From Kiritimatiellia bacterium (GTDB lineage: Bacteria; Verrucomicrobiota; Kiritimatiellia; RFP12; UBA3636), in assembly GCA_017450425.1 (NCBI GenBank), contig JAFSUV010000045.1, positions 1 through 13,312 on the forward strand: a DNA stretch of 13,312 bases. Direction: 5' to 3'. Under the pieces are notes generated by a model. That model was not told where the DNA came from. It did no database searches and was given only the letters and a program-made list of their open reading frames with translations. Position 1 is the first letter of the stretch. Each line of letters opens with the position of its first letter. The position numbers were made by a program, and so were the translations under genes. Positions 5,979 to 12,637 of this stretch are shown here, piece after piece.

Positions 5979-7039
5979 ACGCCGCCTTTTCCCGCGCCTT
6001 CGAGGTAGCGGCGGCGCAACTGGCCGCACGCGGCTTCGTCCGCGCGGCCTTTGCTGAGGCGCATCGTGGCGTTCACGCCGCCTCTTTCGAGCGCGCGGCG
6101 GAACGTTTCGCAAACCCCGGGCGACGGCGCCCGGCCGGGAAATTCCGGCACCGGATTGAGCGCTATCAGGTTCACCCGGCAGGGGAACCCGCGCAGGAGC
6201 GCCAGCAGAGCGGCCGACTGCGCCGGAGAGTCGTTGACGCCCTCGACGCGCGTGTACTCGAAGGTGACGATCCTTCCGGTTTCGGCGGTGTGGGCGCGGC
6301 ACGCTTCGATGAGTTCCGCGACATGCCACTTGTCGTTGACGGGCATGAGGCGGCTGCGCAGGGCGTCGGTCGGCGCGTGGAGCGAGACGCTGAGCTCCAG
6401 CTGCAGTCCCTCGGCGGAAAAGCGCTTTATGCCGGGCACCACGCCGCACGTGGAGACGGTAATCCTGCGGGCGCCGATGCCGAGCCCGAACGGCGGCGGC
6501 GCGTTCATGCGCCGCGCCGCCGCAAGGACGTTGTCGTAGTTGAAGAACGGTTCGCCGGACCCCATGAACACCACGTTGTCCGGCCGGCGGCCGATTTCGA
6601 GGGCGGCGCGCACGGCCTGTGCGGCGATTTCGCCGGAGGCCAGATTGCGCTCGCACCCCGAAAGGCCGCTCGCGCAGAATGCGCAGCCGCAGGCGCACCC
6701 GACCTGGCTGGACACGCACACGGTCCACCGGTCGCGCGCCGGTATGAGCACGGTTTCCACGAGCGCGCCGTCGGAGAGCTTCAGCAGCAGTTTGCGGGTG
6801 CCGGAAGATTTGTCGCCCGTTTCGCCGACGACGGCAGCGGTGTCGCCCAGCGCCCCGAAGCGCTCCGCGAGTTTTTCCCTGAGAGAGGCGGGGAGGGTCT
6901 GCACGACGCCCCACGACTCGGCGCGGCCGCTCCAAAGCGCTTCCGAAACCTGCCGCGCGCGGAACGCGGGCTGCCCGGCATCGCGGAAAAACGCGGCAAG
7001 TTCAGCGTCGGACAGGGAGTACGCGGACGGCTTCACCAC
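5975..7039 (-). CDS. rlmN: Dual-specificity 23S rRNA A2503 / tRNA A37 C2-methyltransferase RlmN
   Basis: 354 residues from the GTG at 7039. This radical-SAM enzyme methylates C2 of A2503 in 23S rRNA and A37 in some tRNAs. It shows CVSSQVGC with C108 (the family's conserved first Cys), the [4Fe-4S] CxxxCxxC ligands C115, C119 and C122, FMGSGEPFFNYDNV (usually MGMGEPL), TVSTCGVVPGI, GVNDS, NLIALNP, and the C-terminal AACGQL whose cysteine (C338) carries the methyl group. The GTG at 7039 lies 8 nt after the upstream gene's stop and gives a normal N-terminus (KPSAYSLSDAELAAFF). A GTG at 7102 would overlap that gene by 55 bp but has AGGAGG 13 nt before it, so the start is uncertain. The gene is convergent with the hexokinase gene and overlaps it by 4 bp, with no terminator between. 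Confidence 0.95.
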   Translation of the reverse strand: MVKPSAYSLSDAELAAFFRDAGQPAFRARQVSEALWSGRAESWGVVQTLPASLREKLAERFGALGDTAAVVGETGDKSSGTRKLLLKLSDGALVETVLIPARDRWTVCVSSQVGCACGCAFCASGLSGCERNLASGEIAAQAVRAALEIGRRPDNVVFMGSGEPFFNYDNVLAAARRMNAPPPFGLGIGARRITVSTCGVVPGIKRFSAEGLQLELSVSLHAPTDALRSRLMPVNDKWHVAELIEACRAHTAETGRIVTFEYTRVEGVNDSPAQSAALLALLRGFPCRVNLIALNPVPEFPGRAPSPGVCETFRRALERGGVNATMRLSKGRADEAACGQLRRRYLEGAGKGGV

Positions 7040-7047
7040 GGAGAGCC

Positions 7048-7473
7048 CTAGCGGACGAGCACCAGCTCTTCGGGGAAATCCGTCCTCTTCTGCGGCATCC
7101 ACGGAGCAGGGTGGACCTCCTGGTCGAATGCGGAGAGGCGCACTCCGCTGACACTCCGCATGGCGGAGATGAAAGAGCGGCTCAGCAGAACCTTGCGCGG
7201 AACCGAAGCGTGTTTTTTGCCGATGTCGAACCCGATGGCGGCGCCGACGATGCCGCCGATGGCGACAACGACCGCCGCCGCGACCGCCGCGACCGCAGGC
7301 TCTACGGAAAACGACCTGCGATGCACGGCGTCGAGCTGCGCCTCCAGCTCCTCGATCCGCGCCGACTGGGCTTCGAGGCGCTCCCTTTCGAGGGCGAGTT
7401 TCTCCCTTTCGAGGGCGAGTTTCTCGCTCTCGAAAGAAGTCGCTTCCGCTGTCGTTTTCGCCTCTTCGCCCAT
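7048..7473 (-). CDS. Small coiled-coil, single-pass membrane protein of unknown function
   Basis: 141 residues from the ATG at 7473. Residues 15-50 are a charged coiled coil built on a repeated KLALERE heptad (EKLALEREKLALERERLEAQ). Residues 57-85 are a Gly/Ala/Val transmembrane helix with small-residue packing (AVVVAIGGIVGAAIGFDIG). A basic stretch follows, then a C-terminal domain of about 50 residues (KVLLSRSF...PQKRTDFPEELVLV) that I do not recognise. The frame is open upstream to 7542, but a TATAAT hexamer at 7527-7522 predicts transcription starting near 7515, which favours the 7473 start; GGACGG precedes it. It sits between the ABC ATPase and rlmN and probably shares an mRNA with rlmN (8-bp gap). 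An envelope-anchored oligomeric scaffold is a guess from composition only. Confidence 0.7.
   Translation of the reverse strand: MGEEAKTTAEATSFESEKLALEREKLALERERLEAQSARIEELEAQLDAVHRRSFSVEPAVAAVAAAVVVAIGGIVGAAIGFDIGKKHASVPRKVLLSRSFISAMRSVSGVRLSAFDQEVHPAPWMPQKRTDFPEELVLVR
7380..7421 (-). repeat. Two tandem 21-bp units inside the coiled-coil gene
   Basis: CTCCCTTTCGAGGGCGAGTT occurs at 7381-7400 and again at 7402-7421, with a decayed third unit to about 7437. The 21-bp period equals one heptad (KLALERE), so the coiled coil appears to have grown by exact duplication of heptad-length DNA. Confidence 0.85.
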
Positions 7474-7521
7474 GTTTTGCGCCGTCCGCCGCACGTGTCG
7501 CGTTTGCAGACGACGCATGCG

Positions 7522-7527
7522 ATTATA
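7522..7527 (-). promoter_or_regulatory. Candidate -10 box for the coiled-coil gene and rlmN
   Basis: A perfect TATAAT is read on the minus strand, rare in this GC-rich context, directly between the ABC ATPase stop and the coiled-coil gene start. No good TTGACA-like -35 lies 17 bp upstream (the hexamer there is GCGGAA), so the assignment is tentative. Confidence 0.4.
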
Positions 7528-7578
7528 CACGAGGCCGCGCAAATTTCCGCTCGCGCCGCCCGTGTTTTTCGAGCGGCT

Positions 7579-8400
7579 TCAGCCGAAAGTCTTCATCGAA
7601 GGAACGGCTTCGAGCAATTTCCGCGTGAAGTCGCACTTCGGGGAGTCGAAAATTTCCGCCGCCGGGCCGCTCTCCACGATGCGACCCTCGTTCATGACGG
7701 CTACGCGGGGGCAAAGGCAGCGCACGACGGCGAGGTCGTGCGACACGAAGAGCATCGACAGCCCGGTGCGGCGCAAAAGGGCGTCGAGAGAGCGCAGGAG
7801 CTGCGCCTGGACCGCCACGTCGAGCGCGGAGACCGGCTCGTCGGCGAGCAGGATCCGGGGTTCGCACGCAAGCGCCCTCGCGATGGCGACGCGCTGCCGC
7901 TGGCCGCCGGAGAGCTCGTGCGGGAAGCACACGGCGAGCGACGGATCAAGCTCCACCTCCTCCATAAGCGCGCGCACGCGGGCGGCGCGGGCGGCGCGCG
8001 TCGGGAAGGCCTCCGCGCGGTGTATCGCCAGCGCCTCGGCTATCGCGGCACCGGCCCTCATGCGCGGGTCGAGCGCGCCGGAAGAGTCCTGGAACACGAG
8101 CTGAATCTGGCGCAGCGCTTCGCGCCGCCCGGTTTTCGTCATGGCGGCCATGTCGCGGCCTTGCCACAAAATGCGGCCGGATTCGATTTTTTCAAGGCCG
8201 ACAATGGCGCGGGCGATGGTGCTCTTGCCGCACCCGCTCGCCCCGACGAGGCCAAGGCACTCGCCTTCGCCGAGGCTTAGCGACACATCGCAGGCCGCAG
8301 GACGCGCGGAGGCGGCGTAGCGCACCGTCACGCGCTCCACCTCAAGGAGCGGCGGCCGCGGTGCGCCGCCGCCGGTGTTTTCCGCGCCGCCGTGCGTCAC
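7579..8400 (-). CDS. ABC transporter ATP-binding protein, OppF/DppF-like
   Basis: 273 residues from a GTG start. The nucleotide-binding domain is complete: Walker A GASGCGKST (53-61), Q-loop glutamine in LVFQD (104), signature LSGGQ (163-167), Walker B ILLADEP (183-189), D-loop SALD and switch H221. The DSSGALDPRM segment after the Q-loop and the C-terminal SPKCDFTRKLLEAVP tail match peptide/nickel importer ATPases, which energise uptake through two permeases. No permease, partner ATPase or solute-binding gene is next to it, so substrate and partners are unknown. The start GTG overlaps the metallo-hydrolase stop as GTGA (8400-8397), indicating translational coupling. The frame is open far upstream on the minus strand, but that extension is a shadow of the metallo-hydrolase gene. 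Confidence 0.93.
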   Translation of the reverse strand: MTHGGAENTGGGAPRPPLLEVERVTVRYAASARPAACDVSLSLGEGECLGLVGASGCGKSTIARAIVGLEKIESGRILWQGRDMAAMTKTGRREALRQIQLVFQDSSGALDPRMRAGAAIAEALAIHRAEAFPTRAARAARVRALMEEVELDPSLAVCFPHELSGGQRQRVAIARALACEPRILLADEPVSALDVAVQAQLLRSLDALLRRTGLSMLFVSHDLAVVRCLCPRVAVMNEGRIVESGPAAEIFDSPKCDFTRKLLEAVPSMKTFG

Positions 8401-9206
8401 AGCTCGATCACCTCGCCGTCGTACGCCGGGCTTATGCCCGCTGGAAGCCGCGCTTCGAGGGCGGCATGCGAGATTTCGTGGCCGATGTGGATGATGAACC
8501 CCCGGCGGCAATGCGCCTTTTCGAGCGCTTCCGTGGCCGCCGCCAGTGTAAGGTGCGCGGTGTGGGGGCGGTCGCGGAGGCCGTCGATAATCGCGACGTC
8601 CGCGCCGTGCAGCATCTCGGCGAGCGTGGGCGTCACGGCAGAGCAATCGGAAGCGACGACGAGGCGCCGCCCCTCGAACGACACCTCGATGGCGCTTGCT
8701 TCCGCCGGGCCGTGCGGCACCGGCGCGATGCGGACGGAGAACGGTCCGAGCGGCGTCGCTTCCGGAAACTCCGGCAGCGCGCGCGGGACGAGTTTGGGGC
8801 GGTAGAGGTGCCACTCCTCCACTTCGCGCGGAGGATCGAAAATGTAGCCGAAAATGCGGGCCGTGTCCTTCAGCACGGGCGGGCGGCCCCAGACGTCGAT
8901 AGACCCCTGCTGCAGCGTGTTGTAGCGCCTGAGGTCGTCCATGCCGAGCACGTGATCGGCGTGGCAATGCGACACCACCACGGCATCGACGCGCTCGATG
9001 GCGTTGGCCAGGGCCTGTTCGCGGAAGTCCGGCGAAACGTCGATTTCGAGGCCGTAGCCGCGCGCCGAAATGTGAAGCCCGAACCGGAGGCGCCTGTCGC
9101 GCGGGTCGGCCGAAGTGCAGACCGGGCAGCGGCACCCGATTATCGGCACCCCGGTCGATGTGCCGGATCCGAGGATCCGGATTGTGGCTTTTTCCACGTC
9201 GTTCAT
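8397..9206 (-). CDS. PhnP-like metallo-beta-lactamase-fold hydrolase
   Basis: 269 residues. The motif HCHADH (80-85), HGPAEA (165-170), ASDCSA (185-190), and HTAH (215-218) are metal-site features of the MBL phosphodiesterase group. The N-terminal GSGTSTGVPIIGCRCPVC contains C25, C27 and C30, equivalent to the structural zinc site of E. coli PhnP. PhnP cleaves phosphoribosyl 1,2-cyclic phosphate; other members of this subgroup are uncharacterised hydrolases with broad phosphodiesterase activity. No C-P lyase genes are nearby, so a phosphonate role is not supported by context. The ATG at 9206 overlaps the ftsW stop as ATGA (9206-9203), and the stop overlaps the ABC ATPase start, so three genes are translationally chained. 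The protein is cytoplasmic, with no signal peptide. Confidence 0.9.
   Translation of the reverse strand: MNDVEKATIRILGSGTSTGVPIIGCRCPVCTSADPRDRRLRFGLHISARGYGLEIDVSPDFREQALANAIERVDAVVVSHCHADHVLGMDDLRRYNTLQQGSIDVWGRPPVLKDTARIFGYIFDPPREVEEWHLYRPKLVPRALPEFPEATPLGPFSVRIAPVPHGPAEASAIEVSFEGRRLVVASDCSAVTPTLAEMLHGADVAIIDGLRDRPHTAHLTLAAATEALEKAHCRRGFIIHIGHEISHAALEARLPAGISPAYDGEVIEL
8406..8414 (-). promoter_or_regulatory. Shine-Dalgarno sequence for the ABC ATPase inside the previous gene
   Basis: GAGGTGATC on the minus strand matches nine bases of the ideal 16S-complementary sequence and ends 5 nt before the GTG at 8400. It supports that start rather than any of the upstream ones. Confidence 0.6.
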
Positions 9207-10384
9207 CCGAGCCAAATGTCCGTCACGCCGCGCCTGCGGGAGCGGACGGCGCGAACCCGCGCGCTGCCCGCGCCGGGGCGCCACCCGATGCCCATGAGAA
9301 AACCGGCGGCCCCGACTGAGCTGACGAGGCTGGAGCCGCCGTAGCTGAGGAACGGCAGCGCCAGACCTTTCGTCGGCAGCCCGCCGGTCACGACGCCTAC
9401 GTTTACCGCAGCCGAAAGGCAGATCTGGAGCGTCATCCCCAGCGCGAGGAGCCGCTGCTGCGGATTCGGCGCTCCGTACGCGATCGCGAACCCCGCCGCG
9501 GCGAGCGCGGCATACAGCAGCAGGCACGGCAACGTCGCCGCAAGGCCGAGCTCCTCGCCGACCATCGCGAAGATGAAGTCCGTGTGGTTTTCCGGCAGGT
9601 ACCGCTCCTTGAAGAGACTTTTGCCGAGGCCCACGCCCGTCGCGCCGCCGGCCGCGAACGCCGAGAGCCCCATGCGCAGCTGGTAGCCGTCGCCGTCCTC
9701 CGAAATCGCCACGACCTTGTCCTTGTCGCCATCGCGGAACAGCACCGATGTAATGCGGCTCATGCGCTCGGCGTCGTGGAGGAGAAACACGCCGAGCGCC
9801 ACGACCGCCACGGCGCAGAGCGGCGCCAGGTGCTTCAGTTTCACCCCGGCCGCGAAAAGCATGGCGAAGGCGACCGCGCCAAGCATGATGCAGGAGCCCA
9901 AATCCGGCTGCAAAAGGAAGCCGCCCATGACGGCCCCCAGGGCGGCGCAAGGCAGGAGCGCCCCGCCCTTGAAAGTCGCGGCGCGGGCTTCGTCGCCGCC
10001 CAGCCACCAGGCGAGCAGCACGATGGTGGCGATCTTGACGAACTCCGACGGCTGCAGCGAAAGCCCCGGCAGGCGGATCCAGCGCGCCGACCCGTTGACC
10101 GTGCGGCCAAGGCCGGGGACGTGCACCACGACGAGCGAGGCGACTACGACGAGAGAGAGCGCGATCACGGTCCGCCGGCGAAACCAGAACGTCGGCCTCA
10201 AGCAGGTGATCACGGCGCAGCCGACGACGGCAATGACGTCGAAAAACGCCTGTGAGCGCAGGAAGTGCGAAGCGTCGTGGTGCAGCACCCTGCCGGGCAC
10301 GTCCGCGACGCTCGCCATCATCACGAGCCCGAAGCTCATGAGGAGAATCGTCCCGAAGAGAATCAGCGCACTTGCCCAGCGCAT
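9203..10384 (-). CDS. ftsW: Peptidoglycan glycosyltransferase FtsW
   Basis: 393 residues with about ten transmembrane helices (SEDS family). FtsW polymerises lipid II into glycan strands at the division septum together with a class B penicillin-binding protein. Marks are GSARWI (98-103), LQPSEFVK (110-117), LQPDLG (158-163), the extracellular loop LPENHTDFIF (263-272) with the presumed catalytic D269, EELG (277-280), and LPTKGLALPFLSYGGSS (336-352). The FtsW-type HTDFIF and the GLPTKG loop favour FtsW over RodA. The start follows the LysM gene stop by 7 bp and has AAGGA 12 nt before it. The basic C-terminal tail (RVRAVRSRRRG) is cytoplasmic. The division-cluster neighbours murG, murC and ftsQ are absent here. 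Confidence 0.93.
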   Translation of the reverse strand: MRWASALILFGTILLMSFGLVMMASVADVPGRVLHHDASHFLRSQAFFDVIAVVGCAVITCLRPTFWFRRRTVIALSLVVVASLVVVHVPGLGRTVNGSARWIRLPGLSLQPSEFVKIATIVLLAWWLGGDEARAATFKGGALLPCAALGAVMGGFLLQPDLGSCIMLGAVAFAMLFAAGVKLKHLAPLCAVAVVALGVFLLHDAERMSRITSVLFRDGDKDKVVAISEDGDGYQLRMGLSAFAAGGATGVGLGKSLFKERYLPENHTDFIFAMVGEELGLAATLPCLLLYAALAAAGFAIAYGAPNPQQRLLALGMTLQICLSAAVNVGVVTGGLPTKGLALPFLSYGGSSLVSSVGAAGFLMGIGWRPGAGSARVRAVRSRRRGVTDIWLG

Positions 10385-10391
10385 CGCCGCG

Positions 10392-11597
10392 CTAGTCCTT
10401 CGGCGGGATTTTCAGCACCTGTCCGGCCTTGAGATCGGACAAATCCGAACCGTTCGCCTTGCGCAGCGCGAGCGGCATGACGTCGAACTTGAGCGCGATG
10501 GAGAAAATGTCGTCGCCCTGCTGCACGACGTATTCGCCGTCGCGGGCCGCAGTCGAGGACACAGCCGTCGCGGCCGCAGCGGCCGTGTCTCCGGCGGCTT
10601 TGGCCGCGTTTTGCTCGGCCTGGCGCTTCGCCTCCTCGGCCTTCCTGAGCTGCTCCTCGGCGGCCTTCTGCGCGGCCTCAAGACGCGCCTTCTCCGCCGC
10701 AGCCGCGTCGCGGGCCGCCTTTTCGGCCTCTTCGCGCTTCTCGCGCGCCTTGTCCTTGGCGCCGGCGAGACCGGTCGAGAAGACGTCCTCGATCGTCGCG
10801 TCGGTGTCCGCCACCTTGACATCGGAAGCGGGCTTGGGCGGCGCCTCGACATCCCGCGCCGGAGCGGGGGCGACGGCAGTTTTCTTCGCGGTGCCGGAAG
10901 ACGCTGCGTCCGCGCTCTTGCGCGCGGTCGAAGATGGTGTTTTCGCGGTAGAGGCGGCGGTCGTGACCTTCGCCGGTTTCGCGGAGGCCGCGCCGGATGC
11001 GTTTTGCCCGCGCGCAAGCACGGTGCTGCGCTGTCCGCCGCCAGCCGAATAGACCTTGACGCCCTGCCCTATGCGCAAACGATCCGGCGCGCTGGCGATC
11101 TCGGGGTTGAGCGCCTTGAGCTGGTCGAGCGTCATCGAGTTGGCGATCGCAATGCCGAGCGCCGTGTCGCCGGACTGCACCGTGTAAACGCGATACGCGC
11201 CGCCCGAAGTGGCGGCAGGAGCAACGCGACGGGGCGGCACGGCGGTCGTACGCGCCGGAGGCGGCGCGCTGGCGGCAGCCGGCGCGCTCTGGACAAGCGA
11301 AGCCTTGCGCTGGACGCGCCCCGCCGGCCCTACGTCGTTTAGGTCGAGCGGACGCTCGTCGATCCGCACGGGGCGGATCTCGGACTCATGCGCCGACGCC
11401 GCGGCGCCCCTGTGCGACGATGCGGTGTGAACAACGGCTTTTCGCGCATAAGGCTCGCTTGCGCCGGAAGAGCCGGACGAATCGCCGAAAAGGGTCCTGC
11501 GGGAAGAAGCTTGGGGCTGGGGGGCGGAAACACAACCGGCAACGAGCGCGACGGCGGCGCCGGCGGCGAGGAAAGGCAAGGAAAATGCGGTCTTCAT
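10392..11597 (-). CDS. Lipoprotein with two LysM domains and a coiled-coil linker
   Basis: 401 residues. A lipoprotein signal peptide ends in the lipobox LVAGC, so C22 would be lipidated and the protein anchored in the membrane facing peptidoglycan. LysM 1 spans about 135-183 (YRVYTVQSGDTALGIAIANS). LysM 2 spans about 354-398 at the very C-terminus (GEYVVQQGDDIFSIALKFD). LysM modules bind GlcNAc-containing peptidoglycan. Between them lies an Ala/Lys/Pro-rich low-complexity stretch (184-265) and a charged Ala/Glu/Lys helix likely to form a coiled coil (280-338), similar in style to TolA or periplasmic spacer helices. No peptidase or amidase domain is present, so this is a binding or scaffolding protein, not an NlpD-like hydrolase. 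It is 7 bp upstream of ftsW, which suggests a role in septal wall synthesis. It is divergent from the tRNA gene. A TAATAT at 11636-11631 could be its -10 box. Confidence 0.88.
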   Translation of the reverse strand: MKTAFSLPFLAAGAAVALVAGCVSAPQPQASSRRTLFGDSSGSSGASEPYARKAVVHTASSHRGAAASAHESEIRPVRIDERPLDLNDVGPAGRVQRKASLVQSAPAAASAPPPARTTAVPPRRVAPAATSGGAYRVYTVQSGDTALGIAIANSMTLDQLKALNPEIASAPDRLRIGQGVKVYSAGGGQRSTVLARGQNASGAASAKPAKVTTAASTAKTPSSTARKSADAASSGTAKKTAVAPAPARDVEAPPKPASDVKVADTDATIEDVFSTGLAGAKDKAREKREEAEKAARDAAAAEKARLEAAQKAAEEQLRKAEEAKRQAEQNAAKAAGDTAAAAATAVSSTAARDGEYVVQQGDDIFSIALKFDVMPLALRKANGSDLSDLKAGQVLKIPPKD

Positions 11598-11663
11598 GGC
11601 AAAACAGGCGTTGAAAAAACTTCGGTTCCGATATTACCAAACTCCATGCAAAAAAAATCCCGC

Positions 11664-11692
11664 TTGCAAGAAAAAAAAACATTTGCTATCGT
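11664..11692 (+). promoter_or_regulatory. Candidate sigma-70 promoter for tRNA-Ser
   Basis: TTGCAA (11664-11669), a 17-bp spacer containing an A-tract, then TATCGT (11687-11692) and a GC-rich discriminator (TAGCCGCGC) as seen at stable-RNA promoters. Each hexamer matches consensus at four of six positions; the spacing is ideal. Confidence 0.5.
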
Positions 11693-11731
11693 TAGCCGCG
11701 CTTTTGGCACAAGGCCGGAGCCTTTCTTCGC

Positions 11732-11819
11732 GGAGGGGTGACAGAGTGGCCGATCGTGCATGACTGGAAATCATGTTTACCGCAAGGTAACGGGGGTTCG
11801 AATCCCCCCCCCTCCGCCA
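11732..11819 (+). tRNA. tRNA-Ser(GGA)
   Basis: 88 nt including an encoded CCA (11817-11819). The acceptor stem GGAGGGG (11732-11738) pairs with CCCCTCC (11809-11815), with discriminator G. The anticodon loop is CTGGAAA with anticodon GGA between ATGA and TCAT, reading UCC and UCU. A long type II variable arm (TTACC-GCAA-GGTAA) is diagnostic of Ser/Leu/Tyr tRNAs. The T arm is GGGGG-TTCGAAT-CCCCC. No clear T-run terminator follows; a hairpin at 11831-11851 (TTCCGC/GCGGAA) lies in the gap to the next gene. Confidence 0.97.
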
Positions 11820-11887
11820 ACTTTCCTCCCTTCCGCCGGAGTCCTGCGGAAAATCCGGGATTCAAGGGCATATCCGCCTGAAAAACC

Positions 11888-12181
11888 ATGCTGCCGCTTT
11901 TCCTACGCACTTTCGGGCTTGTCTTTCTGGCTGAGATGGGCGACAAGACGCAACTCTCCACCCTGGCGCTTTCGTCCTGCCCGGGCGGCGGCGCCTCGCA
12001 TCCGCGCCTGGCGGTGTTTCTCGGCTCGGCCTCGGCGCTGTGCGCCACTTCGGCCATCGCCGCGCTGTGCGGCGGGTGGATTGCCGCGCGCGTGAATCCG
12101 CGCTGGATAAGCGCGGCGTCCGGCGCGCTTTTCATCGCTTTCGGCATAGCGGCGCTGCGCGGCGCCTTTCGCGCGGGTTAG
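11888..12181 (+). CDS. Half-size UPF0016/GDT1 family membrane protein (putative Mn2+/Ca2+ transporter)
   Basis: 97 residues with three predicted transmembrane helices (about 4-26, 42-68, 73-92). Helix 1 carries the family signature E-x-G-D-K-T as EMGDKT (16-21), whose acidic residues bind the cation. Characterised relatives (TMEM165, yeast Gdt1, bacterial MneA/Mnx) have two such repeats in about 190-300 residues and export or move Mn2+ or Ca2+. This gene encodes only one repeat, so it must work as a homodimer or with another half-size partner. No second copy is seen in the window. It lies 68 bp after the tRNA and 15 bp before the HNH gene. The start codon has no strong ribosome binding site, but the sequence begins right at the first helix, as expected. 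Confidence 0.85.
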   Translation: MLPLFLRTFGLVFLAEMGDKTQLSTLALSSCPGGGASHPRLAVFLGSASALCATSAIAALCGGWIAARVNPRWISAASGALFIAFGIAALRGAFRAG

Positions 12182-12196
12182 ATTTCGGCAAAGGCG

Positions 12197-12562
12197 ATGG
12201 CCAGAAACTTCGGCGGCGGATCGTGGGTGGACATCCAAAAGGACGATGCCCACGTGCGCCGCGAGCGCGACGCCGCGCGGGCGCTGCGCGCAAGCGCGTG
12301 GTGGAAGGGCGTTTTGCAAAAGGGAATTTGCCACTACTGCGGCGGCAGGTTCCCGCCGGAGGAGCTCACCATGGACCATATCGTGCCCGTTTCGCGCGGC
12401 GGCTTTTCGCGAAAAGGCAACGTCGTGCCGTGTTGCCGCGCCTGCAACGCTTCAAAGGGGGCGGCGACGCCGGCGGAGCGCATCCTCGACTCGCTCGGCC
12501 TGGCGGAAGAGGAAAGCGGCCTTCCGCCGGAGGCGGAAAGCCGCTTGGAGCTGGACTCTTAG
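12197..12562 (+). CDS. Small HNH endonuclease-family protein
   Basis: 121 residues. The HNH/zinc fold is complete: C45-x2-C48 (CHYCGG), D60-H61 in MDHIVPVSRGG with the catalytic His, N75 in KGNVVPCC, and C80/C83 in CRACN ending in N84 and K87. The N-terminal 35 residues are charged and helical (VRRERDAARALRASAWWKG) and could contact DNA. There is no second domain, so a role in restriction, repair or recombination cannot be assigned. Free-standing HNH proteins of this size are common chromosomal genes. The start follows the UPF0016 stop by 15 bp with AAAGGCG before the ATG, so the two genes may be co-transcribed. The 3' end is duplicated (see the 18-bp repeat). Confidence 0.88.
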   Translation: MARNFGGGSWVDIQKDDAHVRRERDAARALRASAWWKGVLQKGICHYCGGRFPPEELTMDHIVPVSRGGFSRKGNVVPCCRACNASKGAATPAERILDSLGLAEEESGLPPEAESRLELDS

Positions 12563-12597
12563 TAGGAGCTGGACTCTTAGTAGGAGCTGAACTCGTA
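12547..12597 (+). repeat. 18-bp tandem triplication of the HNH gene's last codons and stops
   Basis: GGAGCTGGACTCTTAGTA occurs at 12547-12564 and 12565-12582, followed by a diverged third copy (GGAGCTGAACTCGTA, 12583-12597). Because 18 is a multiple of 3, the HNH frame reads ELDS-TAG-TAG, ELDS-TAG-TAG, then ELNS-TAA. Confidence 0.95.
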
Positions 12598-12629
12598 AAA
12601 AGGCTCCGCGCCCGCACGGGGCGCGGAGC
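12597..12629 (-). terminator. Intrinsic terminator of groEL
   Basis: Read on the minus strand, GCTCCGCGCCC (12629-12619) and GGGCGCGGAGC (12613-12603) form an 11-bp stem with a 5-nt loop, followed by C and a run of five T (12601-12597). It begins 8 bp after the groEL stop. On the plus strand there is no T-run after the hairpin, so it serves groEL rather than the HNH gene. Confidence 0.88.
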
Positions 12630-12637
12630 GATGGCGA

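Noticed and set aside
4509..6935. Long open frame on the minus strand (808 codons)
   Set aside because: It lies antisense to hexokinase and out of frame with rlmN, with biased Arg/Gly composition and no domain; a shadow of real genes.
8401..9135. N-terminal extension of the ABC ATPase
   Set aside because: The frame stays open, but the added sequence is Arg/Pro-rich shadow of the metallo-hydrolase; the GTG at 8400 has a strong Shine-Dalgarno and starts at the normal family N-terminus.
11831..11851. Terminator after tRNA-Ser
   Set aside because: TTCCGC/GCGGAA gives only a 6-bp stem with a 9-nt loop and is followed by AATCC rather than T residues.
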